A DNA stretch of 64,000 nt, from the NCBI GenBank assembly GCA_041913505.1, contig JAYSFC010000003.1, forward strand, positions 1-64,000. Reading direction: 5' to 3'. The notes beneath the pieces were generated by a model. It searched no databases. It had not been told where the DNA came from and worked only from the letters and a program-made list of their open reading frames with translations. This DNA comes from JAYSFC01 sp041913505. GTDB lineage: Bacteria; Pseudomonadota; Gammaproteobacteria; Burkholderiales; Burkholderiaceae_C. Positions within the stretch are counted from its first letter, which is position 1. Every line of letters starts with the position of its first letter. Below, in pieces: positions 8,630 to 16,452 of the stretch. Both the position numbers and the translations under genes were made by a program.

Positions 8630-9289
8630 TCAGTGCAGTTGCCCGGCCGTCTCGCGCACGTCCTCGCGCACGGTGAGCGCGGTGCGGATCAGGGCCTGCA
8701 GGGACTGCACCTGCGTGTCGAGCGCCATGCTCGGCGCTCCGGGGTGGCGTGCCGCCTGTTCGGGCAGGTAGGGCACGTGGACGAAGCCGCCGCGTGCCGC
8801 GCCACCCTGCTGCGCAAGGCGGTGCATGAGCGCATAGAACACGTGGTTGCACACGAAGGTGCCCGCCGTGTTCGAAACCGCTGCGGGAAAGCCCTGGGCC
8901 CGCAGGTCGCGCACGATGGCCTTGATCGGCAGCGTGGAGAAGTACGCCGCGGGCGCCTCGCACACCACGGCCGTGTCCACGGGCTGCTGCCCAGCGTTGT
9001 CGGGGATGCGCGCGTCGTTCACATTGATGGCCACGCGCTCGACCGACACCTCGGTGCGGCCGCCCGCGAGCCCCAGGCACACCACGAGCGCGGGCCGGTG
9101 CGCGGCCAGTGCCTCGTCGAGGCGTTCGATGGCGCGGTCGAACACGCAGGGCAGCTGCACCGCGCGCACGGAAGCGCCCTCGTGCCGCCAGCCGTCAAGC
9201 GCGCGCGCGACCTCCCACGAAGGGTTGACGGTATCTTTCTCGAACGGCTCGAAGCCGGTCACGAGCACATCCACAGGGGTCTCTGGCAT
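8630..9289 (-). CDS. pcp: Pyroglutamyl peptidase I (pyrrolidone-carboxylate peptidase)
   Basis: The 219-residue C15 cysteine peptidase keeps the catalytic triad of the family. Glu80 lies in GLAGGRTEVSVERVAINV, Cys147 in NTAGTFVCNHVFY and His171 in GFVHVPYLP. The N-terminal VLVTGFEPFEKDTVNPSWE is also typical. It removes N-terminal pyroglutamate from peptides in the cytosol, giving free 5-oxoproline. It lies between the DUF979 gene (23 bases upstream) and pxpA (17 bases downstream), directly linking peptide cleavage to the 5-oxoprolinase encoded next to it. The length is normal for bacterial Pcp. Confidence 0.95.
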   Translation of the reverse strand: MPETPVDVLVTGFEPFEKDTVNPSWEVARALDGWRHEGASVRAVQLPCVFDRAIERLDEALAAHRPALVVCLGLAGGRTEVSVERVAINVNDARIPDNAGQQPVDTAVVCEAPAAYFSTLPIKAIVRDLRAQGFPAAVSNTAGTFVCNHVFYALMHRLAQQGGAARGGFVHVPYLPEQAARHPGAPSMALDTQVQSLQALIRTALTVREDVRETAGQLH

Positions 9290-9312
9290 GGCGGTCCTTT
9301 CCTCTCGCGGGC

Positions 9313-10266
9313 TCAGCGGAACATCAGAAAGTACAACAGGAAGACGTTGACCGTAAGCAGCGTCAACGCCGTGGGCACCTGCGCGCGGATCACGGCATTC
9401 TTGTCGATCTCGAGCAGCGCGGCGGGCACGATGTTGAAGTTGGCCGCCATCGGCGTGAGCAGCGTGCCGCAGTAGCCCGAGAGCATGCCCACAGCCGCCA
9501 TCACGGCCGGGTCTCCGTGGTACACGCCCACGAGGATGGGCACGCCCACGCCGCCCGTCATCACCGGGAAGGCTGCGAAGCCGTTGCCCATGATGACGGT
9601 GAACAGCGCCATGCCCACCACGTAGACGGCCACGGCCACAAAGCGGATGTCCATGTTGATGTAGGTCGTGGTCACATGGGCCACGGCCTTGCCCACGCCA
9701 GCGTCGGAGAACACCAGGCCCAGCATGCCCAGCATCTGCGGCAGCACCAGGGCCCAGCCCAACGCGTCGGTGAGGCGGCGCGACTCGCGCAGGCCCTGCA
9801 CGGGCGTCTCGCGCGTCAACCAGCAGGCAAGCGCCAGCGACAGCACACAGCCCACGCCCAGGCTCACCAGCGTGGTGTTCTTGGGATCGAGCAACGGCGC
9901 TCCGCCCACCGACAGGTACTTGGCTGAAAGCGTGCCCACCATGGTGATGAACGGAATCGCCAGGGCCGGAATGAACAGCTTGTTGCCCAGGCGCTTGGCG
10001 CTGGCCAGGTATTCGGCCGCGCTACGCGGCGTGTGACGGCCCGTGCCTACGCCGCCGAAGCCCGCGATCAGCGCCATCGCGACGGCGCCTGCGCCCACCC
10101 ACACGGGCGGCAGCTGGTCGCCCACGAGGAACACCAGGGCGTACAGGCCCCAGAACAGCGCGCTCGAAAAGCGCTTGGGGTTGCTGGCATCGGCCACGGT
10201 CATCGCGGCCGTGATGGCCAGGATCGCGCCGACGAGGTAATACAGGTGCTGGAGGGTGAGTGTCAT
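9313..10266 (-). CDS. DUF979 membrane protein, putative pyroglutamate-module permease
   Basis: The 317-residue protein has about nine or ten hydrophobic segments beginning with MTLTLQHLYYLVGAILAITAA. It belongs to DUF979, a family usually encoded beside DUF969 and near pyroglutamyl peptidase genes. The start at 10266 is two bases after the DUF969 stop. The longer open frame would run into that gene. Segments such as VIMGNGFAAFPVMTGGVGVP resemble re-entrant or glycine-rich parts of ion-coupled carboxylate transporters, but this is an impression only. By context it probably forms a two-part importer with DUF969 for 5-oxoproline or pyroglutamyl peptides. Confidence 0.85.
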   Translation of the reverse strand: MTLTLQHLYYLVGAILAITAAMTVADASNPKRFSSALFWGLYALVFLVGDQLPPVWVGAGAVAMALIAGFGGVGTGRHTPRSAAEYLASAKRLGNKLFIPALAIPFITMVGTLSAKYLSVGGAPLLDPKNTTLVSLGVGCVLSLALACWLTRETPVQGLRESRRLTDALGWALVLPQMLGMLGLVFSDAGVGKAVAHVTTTYINMDIRFVAVAVYVVGMALFTVIMGNGFAAFPVMTGGVGVPILVGVYHGDPAVMAAVGMLSGYCGTLLTPMAANFNIVPAALLEIDKNAVIRAQVPTALTLLTVNVFLLYFLMFR

Positions 10267-10268
10267 GC

Positions 10269-11015
10269 TCAGGCTCCCTTCGTTACGGCGGCAGCCGGGG
10301 CGGTCGGAGTGGGGCTCGTGGCCGCATGCTGCGCCAGCTCTCGAGCCAGGGTCTTGTCCAGTCGGCGCAGGCGCACGGCATGGATCACGAAGGCACTGAC
10401 CGCGGTGGGAATGCCCCACAGCGCCACATGGATGGGTTCCACGTCGATGCCGGCTTCATGCAGGAAGGTGGTCATAAGCACGATGGCGCCGAAGGCCACG
10501 AAGATGTCTTCGCCGAAGAACAGGCCCACGTTGTCGGTGGCGGCCGAGAAGGCGCGCAGCTTGTGGCGGATGCGCTCGGGCAAGGTGCCGTAACGCGCCT
10601 CGGTGGCGCCCTCGGCCATGGGAGCGAGCAGCGGGCGCACCATCTGGGGGTGACCGCCCAGGCTCGTCAGGCCCACGGCGGCCGTGAGCTGCCGCGCCGC
10701 GAGGTAGACGATGAGCAGGCGCCCGGCCGTGGCCGACTTGATGCTGCTGATCCAGCTTTGCGCATGCTGGCGCAGGCCGTGGCGCTCTAGCAGGCCGATC
10801 ACGGCCAACGGCAGCAGGATGATGAGCGGCAGGTTCCGCGTCTTGATGAAGCCGGTGCCGATGGTCGCCAGGATCTTGTCGACCGGAAATCCCGCCGCGA
10901 AGGCCGTGGCGATGGCCGTGACGATCACGACCAGCATCGGATTGAACCGCAGGATGAACCCCGCAATGATGACGGCCACCCCGATGAGCGGCCACAGATT
11001 GACGTCACTAAGCAT
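10269..11015 (-). CDS. DUF969 membrane protein, partner of DUF979
   Basis: The 248-residue protein has around six hydrophobic segments, starting MLSDVNLWPLIGVAVIIAG. It carries the family's conserved LERHGLRQHAQSWISSIKSA, a loop with SLGGHPQMVRPLLAPMAEGA and a TDNVGLFFGEDIFVAFGAI segment. It is the first gene of the minus-strand operon and is preceded by a good AAGGA ribosome site. DUF969 and DUF979 nearly always occur as a pair. Neither has, to my knowledge, a proven substrate. The operon contents point to uptake of 5-oxoproline or pyroglutamyl peptides. The 5' control region contains operator-like sites for the divergent GntR protein. Confidence 0.85.
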   Translation of the reverse strand: MLSDVNLWPLIGVAVIIAGFILRFNPMLVVIVTAIATAFAAGFPVDKILATIGTGFIKTRNLPLIILLPLAVIGLLERHGLRQHAQSWISSIKSATAGRLLIVYLAARQLTAAVGLTSLGGHPQMVRPLLAPMAEGATEARYGTLPERIRHKLRAFSAATDNVGLFFGEDIFVAFGAIVLMTTFLHEAGIDVEPIHVALWGIPTAVSAFVIHAVRLRRLDKTLARELAQHAATSPTPTAPAAAVTKGA

Positions 11016-11191
11016 GTTGATCCTTCACATTGAGCACACAGAAGACAGCCCGGGCCGCATAGGCATGCCCGCAGCCGCGAACACTCCGCCAGACCCTTTG
11101 CCGACGCGGTAGCGCCCACGGGCCCTTCAGCCCCTGGTGCGCCAGTCCTGCTCCGGCGGCAACCCGTGATGCAACATACATGCCAACTAGA

Positions 11192-11264
11192 TGAACAAAA
11201 CAATCACCATCAACCGGCATTGAATTTTGTTTTGTTCAACAAAAAACACTGTGTTGTTTCACGA
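11192..11264. promoter_or_regulatory. Two GntR/FadR-type operator sites in the divergent control region
   Basis: The 444-base gap between DUF969 (minus) and the GntR gene (plus) contains an AT-rich core. TTGTTCAACAA (11232-11242) and TTGTTTCACGA (11254-11264) both fit TNGTNNNACNA, the general pattern for FadR-type GntR regulators. Their centres are 22 bp apart, two helical turns. The first lies in a larger palindrome TTTTGTTCAACAAAA (11230-11244). TGAACAAAACA (11192-11202) is the inverted match of TGTTTTGTTCA (11228-11238). I could not place a convincing promoter. The rest of the gap shows no gene. Confidence 0.6.
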
Positions 11265-11459
11265 TTTGCCAATTTTGCCCAACAAATAGACATGTCACCC
11301 CCCCGTAAAAACCCGTAGGTATCGAGAAAAAAGCAGAGAAATCAGGGGCCTTGCACCTTGGCTGGACAGAGCGCAAGGCGAAACCGGTGCGAAATCTGCT
11401 ACAAATCGTGACAGTCCACGACCCGCGATGCGGCGTGCGGCGCCCTTTACCATCCAGGC

Positions 11460-12140
11460 ATGACCACCGAGCTCCCCTCCAGCGCGCAAACCCTCAACGA
11501 CCGCATGGCCGAGCTGATCCGCCAGAAGATCGTGCAGGGCGAGTTCACGCCGGGCCAGCGCCTGTCGGAGGCGGCCCTGAGCGAAAACCTCGCTATCTCG
11601 CGCAACACCTTGCGCGAGGTGTTCCGCCTGCTGACCAAGGAAGGCCTGCTCAAGCATGAGCCCAACCGCGGCGTGTCAGTGGCCATCCCGAGCATCGCGG
11701 CCATCATCGACATCTACCGCGTGCGCCGGCTCATCGAGTGCCAGGCGCTCGCCCAGGCCTACCCGCGCCACCCCGCCAAGAAGCACCTGCGCGACGCCGT
11801 GGACATGGCGCTGCACTGCCGCGACAACGGCGACTGGCAGGGCGTGGGCACGGCCAATATGGAGTTCCACATGGCCATCGTGGAGCTGGCCGACAGCGAA
11901 CGCCTGAATGTGATGTTCTCGCACCTGCTGGCAGAGCTGCGGCTTGCCTTCGGCCTGCTCAACGACCCCGAATTCCTGCATGCGCCCTATGTGGACATGA
12001 ACGTGAAGATCGTCGAGCTGTTCGAGGCCGGCAAGCTGCAGGAGGCCGCTGCCGCGCTCAACGACTACCTCGTGCACTCCGAACGCATCGTCCTGGCCGT
12101 GTACGCGCGGCGCATTTCCGACACCGGCGCGGGCAAGTGA
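11460..12140 (+). CDS. GntR-family regulator (FCD effector domain)
   Basis: The 226-residue protein has an N-terminal winged helix (about 10-75). It includes IVQGEFTPGQRLSEAALSENL followed by ISRNTLREVFRLLTKEGLL and the wing HEPNRGVSVA. An all-helical FCD domain follows (about 85-215), with FHMAIVELADSERL near 135. FCD domains bind small carboxylates, usually through a metal site. The gene diverges from the pyroglutamate operon across two operator-like sites. The simplest reading is that it represses that operon until 5-oxoproline or a related acid binds. It could also regulate itself. Confidence 0.88.
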   Translation: MTTELPSSAQTLNDRMAELIRQKIVQGEFTPGQRLSEAALSENLAISRNTLREVFRLLTKEGLLKHEPNRGVSVAIPSIAAIIDIYRVRRLIECQALAQAYPRHPAKKHLRDAVDMALHCRDNGDWQGVGTANMEFHMAIVELADSERLNVMFSHLLAELRLAFGLLNDPEFLHAPYVDMNVKIVELFEAGKLQEAAAALNDYLVHSERIVLAVYARRISDTGAGK

Positions 12141-12181
12141 CGCCCGAGCCTTCCTCCTCCCCTCACCACCACCGCATTCCC

Positions 12182-12868
12182 ATGAGCGAGCACCAACCAC
12201 CGGCCGCCTACGGCACCGAAGACATCCTGGTCAGCCTGTGCAACTCCATCACGCGCGTGCTCGGCGTGGCCACGCACAGCCAGATCCACTACTCGGCCAT
12301 GGTCCAGCGCATCAGCAAGACCTGCCTGCGGCCCGACATCGGCTGCTTTGTGCTGTTCGACGGCGGCTTCTCGGGCCTCGTCATCATCAACTTCACGGCC
12401 CAGGCCGCGATGGAGCTGTACGAGCGCTACCTGCTCAACATGGGCATGTCGCGCGAGGATCTTGCCACCTCCTACACCTCGGATGAGGTTGCCAATGTGA
12501 TGGGTGAGCTCATGAACCAGGTGGCAGGCGATTTCACGAGCAAGGTGCGCCGCGAGCTGCAGACGCACATCACGCAGAACCAGCCCAAGATGCTGGTGCT
12601 CAACAAGCAGGTGATGCTCAGCGTGGACGCCAACCTCGACAAGCCCGAGGCACGGCGCGTAACCTTCTACACCGACAACAACAACATCTTCTACCTGGAG
12701 CTCGCGATCGACCGCACCGAATTCGTGAAGCTCTACGACTTCGAGCCGCAGGAGCGCCCCGACCCCGACAAGCTCATGGAACAGGCCCACCAAGACGCCA
12801 CGCCGACCACACCGCCGCCCACCGAGACCAGCGATACCGAGGAGCTGCTGCGGTCCCTGGGCATGTAG
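12182..12868 (+). CDS. DUF3334 protein, CheX/CheC-like
   Basis: The 228-residue cytosolic protein contains DEVANVMGELMNQVAGDF near residue 100. There the spacing of the acidic residue, Glu and Asn (ExxN) matches the active helix of CheC/CheX/FliY phosphatases. The family is DUF3334, found in many beta- and gammaproteobacteria. The C-terminal 35 residues are Pro/Thr-rich, ending in an ELLRSLGM tail. It may dephosphorylate a response regulator, but no chemotaxis gene is nearby, so the role is uncertain. It lies 41 bases after the GntR gene and may be co-transcribed by read-through. Confidence 0.75.
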   Translation: MSEHQPPAAYGTEDILVSLCNSITRVLGVATHSQIHYSAMVQRISKTCLRPDIGCFVLFDGGFSGLVIINFTAQAAMELYERYLLNMGMSREDLATSYTSDEVANVMGELMNQVAGDFTSKVRRELQTHITQNQPKMLVLNKQVMLSVDANLDKPEARRVTFYTDNNNIFYLELAIDRTEFVKLYDFEPQERPDPDKLMEQAHQDATPTTPPPTETSDTEELLRSLGM

Positions 12869-13042
12869 GAAGCCCCGCGCTGGTGGCCCATGCCGTGCTC
12901 GGCCACGAGTGCTTGAAGAACCATCTCGCGACGCTCCGGGGCCAGAGCTTTGCTCAACGACATCCGTTAAAGCGTGGCCGACGTCTTGGCATTCATCCAG
13001 CGCCGCGGCCTGCTGGGCCCGACCGGCGCCTTTAGCGCGTCG

Positions 13043-13048
13043 TAGAAT
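13043..13048 (+). promoter_or_regulatory. Probable -10 element of the tRNA-Ser promoter
   Basis: TAGAAT lies 13 bases before the mature tRNA 5' end and is followed by a GC-rich discriminator, as expected for a stable-RNA promoter. No good -35 match is visible upstream. Confidence 0.4.
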
Positions 13049-13061
13049 ACGCGCCTTCCCA

Positions 13062-13149
13062 GGAGACTTGGGTGAGTGGTTTAAACCAGCAGTCTTGAAA
13101 ACTGCCGACGGGCAACCGTCCGTGAGTTCGAATCTCACAGTCTCCGCCA
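13062..13149 (+). tRNA. tRNA-Ser (anticodon UGA)
   Basis: The acceptor stem GGAGACT (13062-13068) pairs with AGTCTCC (13139-13145), then discriminator G and encoded CCA. The anticodon stem GCAGT/ACTGC encloses the loop CTTGAAA with anticodon TGA at 13096-13098. A long variable arm typical of serine tRNA follows, and the T loop GTTCGAATC is present. The molecule is 88 nt including CCA. It reads UCA and UCG codons. Its 3' end faces the less GC-rich block that follows. Confidence 0.95.
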
Positions 13150-13157
13150 ACAATGCC

Positions 13158-13194
13158 AAGCGCCGTGCGGCCTACATGCCCATGGCGCTTTTTT
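13158..13194 (+). terminator. Rho-independent terminator after tRNA-Ser(UGA)
   Basis: AAGCGCC (13158-13164) pairs with GGCGCTT (13184-13190), and additional pairing is possible inside the 19-nt loop. It is followed by more T residues, giving a run of six. It lies nine bases after the tRNA CCA. Confidence 0.65.
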
Positions 13195-13446
13195 ACTCCA
13201 CTTTCTCCCCCCATTTCCAAATGTGCCGCGTTGTAGCGCATTGGGTGGATTTGCCTCCGGCAATGCTGACGCAAGACATCTCGCCCATGACTATCGCTGG
13301 TTTGCCCCCGCTGGGAGCCGTCGGCACGCTTTCGCAAGCGGCAAATTGGCGCAACCGTCACTCAACCCAGAGCACCTAGTTCGCTCTCAACCCGAGCGGG
13401 CGAGCCTATCGATGGCGCATCGACCGCTCGGGGCTCGATACGTGGA
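13195..13446. other. Non-coding stretch between tRNA-Ser and the anion transporter
   Basis: I find no convincing gene, promoter or repeat here. Short open frames exist on both strands but have no recognisable protein features. The stretch ends at the stop of the minus-strand transporter gene. It could hold decayed remnants at the border of the atypical block. Confidence 0.4.
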
Positions 13447-14679
13447 TCAGCCGCGCATGCGCCACCACAAATAGAGCGCCGTGAAGGCCATGGTGGCAAT
13501 CGTCACCGGCACACCGATACGGGCATGCTGCCTCCAGTCGATCACGACACCGCGACGCGCTGCTGCGTCGACGACGATGATGTTGGCGATGCTGCCGACG
13601 ATGAACAGGTTGCCGGCAAAGGTACTCGCCAGGGCCAGCAAGGGGCCGGCGAGCGAGTGGTGCGCTACGGGAAGGAGCAACATCACGGCGGGAACGTTGG
13701 AGACGATATTGGACAGCACGAAGGCCGCCCCGAACAGCGGCGCCGGGTGATCCAGATGAAGGCCCTGCGCCGCCGAGTCAGCCACCAGCCGCGCCGGAAC
13801 GCCCGTGCGCTGCAGCGCGTCGTTGACGACAAAGAGCCCCATGAAGAGCACGAGCAGCTCCCAGTCGACCAGGCCCAGCATCCGGCTGGAGTGCAACCGG
13901 CGGCTCATCAACAGCACACCGGCGGCGGCCAGCGCAACAACCTCTCTCGGCCACGGCGCAAACAAAAACGACAGAAGGATCGCGAGCGCCACCGCCAGGC
14001 CCTTGGTGGTTTGCCACCAATCCAAGGCTTGAGCCTCGACCCCTGGCTGAGCCTCGGGCGCTGTGCCCCCCACCAACTTCCACCGTCCCCGCACGCAAGC
14101 CGCGATCACAGCCCATGTCAGCACCAACCCAACAAGCACGGGCGTTGCCGCTTCGGCTGCATAGGCGGCAAAGGGCAAATGCAGTGTCTGCCCGATGAGC
14201 ATGTTCTGTGGATTGCCAATCAGGGTCGCTGCCGACCCGATGTTGGCAGCACAGGCAAGCCCGAGCAGGAACGGAACCGGATCGAGGCTTCGGCGCATGC
14301 AGGCGTCCACCAGCACGGGGGCGACAGCCAGGCAGACGATGTCGTTACTGAACACAGCGGACAGTAGCGCGACGACCGTGATCAACACACCCAGCAACGC
14401 CGGCGGCGAAACGGGCAGCGCCGACAGACGAACGGTAATCCAGTCGTAGAAGCCGCCGAGGCGCATCTGCGCGGACACGACCATGAAGGAAAATAGCAGC
14501 AGCACCGTCGGCAGATCGATGGAGCGTGCAGCCTGCTCGACCGAGACAGCTTCTGTGACGATCATTGCGATCGCGCCAAGTAGCGCAATACCGGTGCGAT
14601 CGAGTTGCAGGAACGGCAGCCCGCCCAAGATCATGCCGAGATACACCAGGCCGAAAATAACCAAGACAGTCGCAGTCAT
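13447..14679 (-). CDS. Anion transporter of the ArsB/NhaD (SLC13-like, IT) superfamily
   Basis: The 410-residue protein has about eleven hydrophobic segments. SNDIVCLAVAPVLVDACMRR and ANIGSAATLIGNPQNMLIG (residues about 110-155) match the conserved re-entrant region of ArsB, NhaD and citrate-type transporters. A second copy, FVLSNIVSNVPAVMLLLPV and SIANIIVVDAA, lies in the C-terminal half, giving the inverted repeat of the superfamily. No arsenic genes are adjacent, so I would not call it arsenite efflux. Sulfate, carboxylate or sodium/proton exchange are all possible. It is the last gene of an eight-gene minus-strand run between the two tRNA-Ser genes. Confidence 0.75.
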   Translation of the reverse strand: MTATVLVIFGLVYLGMILGGLPFLQLDRTGIALLGAIAMIVTEAVSVEQAARSIDLPTVLLLFSFMVVSAQMRLGGFYDWITVRLSALPVSPPALLGVLITVVALLSAVFSNDIVCLAVAPVLVDACMRRSLDPVPFLLGLACAANIGSAATLIGNPQNMLIGQTLHLPFAAYAAEAATPVLVGLVLTWAVIAACVRGRWKLVGGTAPEAQPGVEAQALDWWQTTKGLAVALAILLSFLFAPWPREVVALAAAGVLLMSRRLHSSRMLGLVDWELLVLFMGLFVVNDALQRTGVPARLVADSAAQGLHLDHPAPLFGAAFVLSNIVSNVPAVMLLLPVAHHSLAGPLLALASTFAGNLFIVGSIANIIVVDAAARRGVVIDWRQHARIGVPVTIATMAFTALYLWWRMRG

Positions 14680-14850
14680 GCACGCATTGTCGGTGAGGTC
14701 TCATCCCAGAACACAGGGCCACGGCAAGCGTGGCGAGAGACCCTGAAAACGTCCAGTGAACTCCGTGCAGCCTCTGCGTACCCCTAACGACCGATCAACT
14801 AACGACGGTTACGGAACCGGTGCAGAAACTGTGCGCTCAGGAAAAGAGTC

Positions 14851-15576
14851 CTAGAACCAGCGCGCCACCAACGGCATCAGCAGGGCCGCCAGCAGCACTT
14901 GCAAACTTAACGCGAGGCCCGCGTATGCGCCCGCGTCGGCATTCACCTGCAACGCTCGCGCGGCGCCAATGCCATGCGATACCGTGCCCAATCCAAAGCC
15001 ACGGGCGACCCAATCCACATCGCTCGTGCCAATGCCTAGGATCCGGAACAGTGAACGGGCGGACAAAGCGCCAATCAAGCCGGTTAGCACCGCGAACACA
15101 GCGGCCAGTGCGGGGACGCCACCGATTTTCTCTGCCACGCCCATGGCCACCGGAGCCGTGACTGACTTGGGAGCCAGGGAGCGCAAAACCTCGGCCGGCA
15201 GGCCCACGGCCCACCCCAGAGTCACAGCGACAAGGGCAGCCGTGGCCCCCCCCGCCAGCGCTGCCACCAGAAAGCGCCCCCAGTTGCGCTGAAGCGCGGC
15301 GCGGCGCTCCCACAGCGGAAATCCCAGCGCAACAACCGCGGGCCCCAGCAAAAAGTGGATGAACTGCGCACCAGCAAAGTACGTGGGGTACGGGACACGC
15401 GTGACCCACAGCGCAGATCCCAGGACCACTACCGACCATAGCACCGGATTGGCCCATGGCGCCTGGCCGGAGCGCACGTACAGCCCCTGTGCGATCACAT
15501 AGACAACCAGTGTGGCCGTCAGCCCGAACAATGGCGCGGACGAAAGGTAGACCCAGAGCTGTACAAAATCAGGCAT
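14851..15576 (-). CDS. lrgB: LrgB-family membrane protein
   Basis: The 241-residue protein has about six to eight hydrophobic segments. It carries the LrgB signature ALAPKSVTAPVAMGVAEKIGG near residue 130 and FGLGTVSHGIGAARAL near 190. LrgB-type proteins work with LrgA. In Gram-positives they modulate murein hydrolase activity, and related pairs in plants and bacteria export glycolate or pyruvate. The ATG at 15576 overlaps the lrgA end by eight bases, so the two are translationally coupled. An upstream GTG would add only three residues. Confidence 0.9.
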   Translation of the reverse strand: MPDFVQLWVYLSSAPLFGLTATLVVYVIAQGLYVRSGQAPWANPVLWSVVVLGSALWVTRVPYPTYFAGAQFIHFLLGPAVVALGFPLWERRAALQRNWGRFLVAALAGGATAALVAVTLGWAVGLPAEVLRSLAPKSVTAPVAMGVAEKIGGVPALAAVFAVLTGLIGALSARSLFRILGIGTSDVDWVARGFGLGTVSHGIGAARALQVNADAGAYAGLALSLQVLLAALLMPLVARWF

Positions 15577-15949
15577 CGGTCGCACCTCCCTTGTTCGCCT
15601 TATCCGGGAGCTGGCCGCGCATCAAGGCTCGGACCAGCAACACCGTGACCCCCATGCCGACCCAGGTGGACAGGGCGATGACCAGCATTAGCTTGAGCCC
15701 GTAGTCGCGCAGCAAGTCCAGGTGGGTGATGACCCCGACCCCCACGGGCACGAACAGCAGCGAAAGATGCGACAGCAAAAAGCCCGCTGTCACATGCACC
15801 GGCTCACGCACCCGAGGGAATTGCAGCGCCGCCGCCAGGAGCAGCATGCCGACGACCGGCCCCGGGAACGGCAAGCCCAGCATATGCGCCAGGGCCTCAC
15901 CGGCGAGTTGCAGTACCAGTAACCATGCCATGCCTTGCAATGCTTGCAT
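15569..15949 (-). CDS. lrgA: LrgA/CidA-family membrane protein
   Basis: The 126-residue protein begins MQALQGMAWLLVLQLAGEAL and has four hydrophobic segments. The LPFPGPVVGMLLLAAAL signature sits near residue 30 and HLSLLFVPVGVGVI near 75. It is a small holin-like protein that pairs with LrgB. An AAAGG site precedes the ATG at 15949. The open frame extends further upstream, but that part lacks membrane character and overlaps another gene, so it is not used. With LrgB it probably forms a small-metabolite exporter or cell-lysis modulator. No LytTR-type regulator is adjacent. Confidence 0.9.
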   Translation of the reverse strand: MQALQGMAWLLVLQLAGEALAHMLGLPFPGPVVGMLLLAAALQFPRVREPVHVTAGFLLSHLSLLFVPVGVGVITHLDLLRDYGLKLMLVIALSTWVGMGVTVLLVRALMRGQLPDKANKGGATDA

Positions 15950-16137
15950 TGGGTTAGAACCTTTCGAGGTCAAGAAACCTGATTTGACGAATGATCGTTG
16001 ACTCCAAACACGGCTCCATGGGTGAAGAACAAGCGACTCAAGGTTTGATACCAAGGGATTTCCCAGGTCTTGATCGGAACTGCTCACCACGGCCATCAAC
16101 GCCACATGGATGCCAGGCACACCGAGAGAGATTTGCT

Positions 16138-16380
16138 TCATGCAAGGCTCGCCAGTGCGGCATCGCGAGAAAGGCCATAGGCTGCAATGAAGAACTCGTA
16201 AATTGCGCCGGTGTCGGGATCCGCGGCCGCCGCAATGCCAATGGTGTCCAAAGCACCCTCAAGGGTTTGTGCCGCTTTCAGTGGCTTGGCATCGATCTGC
16301 TGAGCCAGTACATAGCTTCCATCGCCAGCGCGCAATACCACATCACCTTGCCGGTTCACGTTTTCGACAATGTTCCGCAT
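16138..16380 (-). CDS. Small hypothetical protein
   Basis: The predicted protein has 80 residues and starts MRNIVENVNRQGDVVLRAGD. An AGAGAA stretch upstream of the ATG may act as a ribosome site. No signal peptide, membrane helix or known motif is visible. The sequence is rich in Ala (a run in GIAAAAD) and ends DAALASLA. It lies 72 bases after ycaC on the same strand and 188 bases before lrgA, so it may be the distal gene of a ycaC transcript. I do not recognise the family. A spurious frame is possible. Confidence 0.5.
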   Translation of the reverse strand: MRNIVENVNRQGDVVLRAGDGSYVLAQQIDAKPLKAAQTLEGALDTIGIAAAADPDTGAIYEFFIAAYGLSRDAALASLA

Positions 16381-16452
16381 CGCGTTCTCTTTCGTCCATC
16401 ATGCCTTTCTCGCCCTGCTGGAGCAATGCTCCAGCGGGGCTTCAGGGCAGGT

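Noticed and set aside
12733..12963. Minus-strand frame starting MSLSKALAPERREMVLQALV
   Set aside because: The first 30 residues look protein-like, but the frame then runs antisense into the DUF3334 gene and has no family match. At best a remnant.
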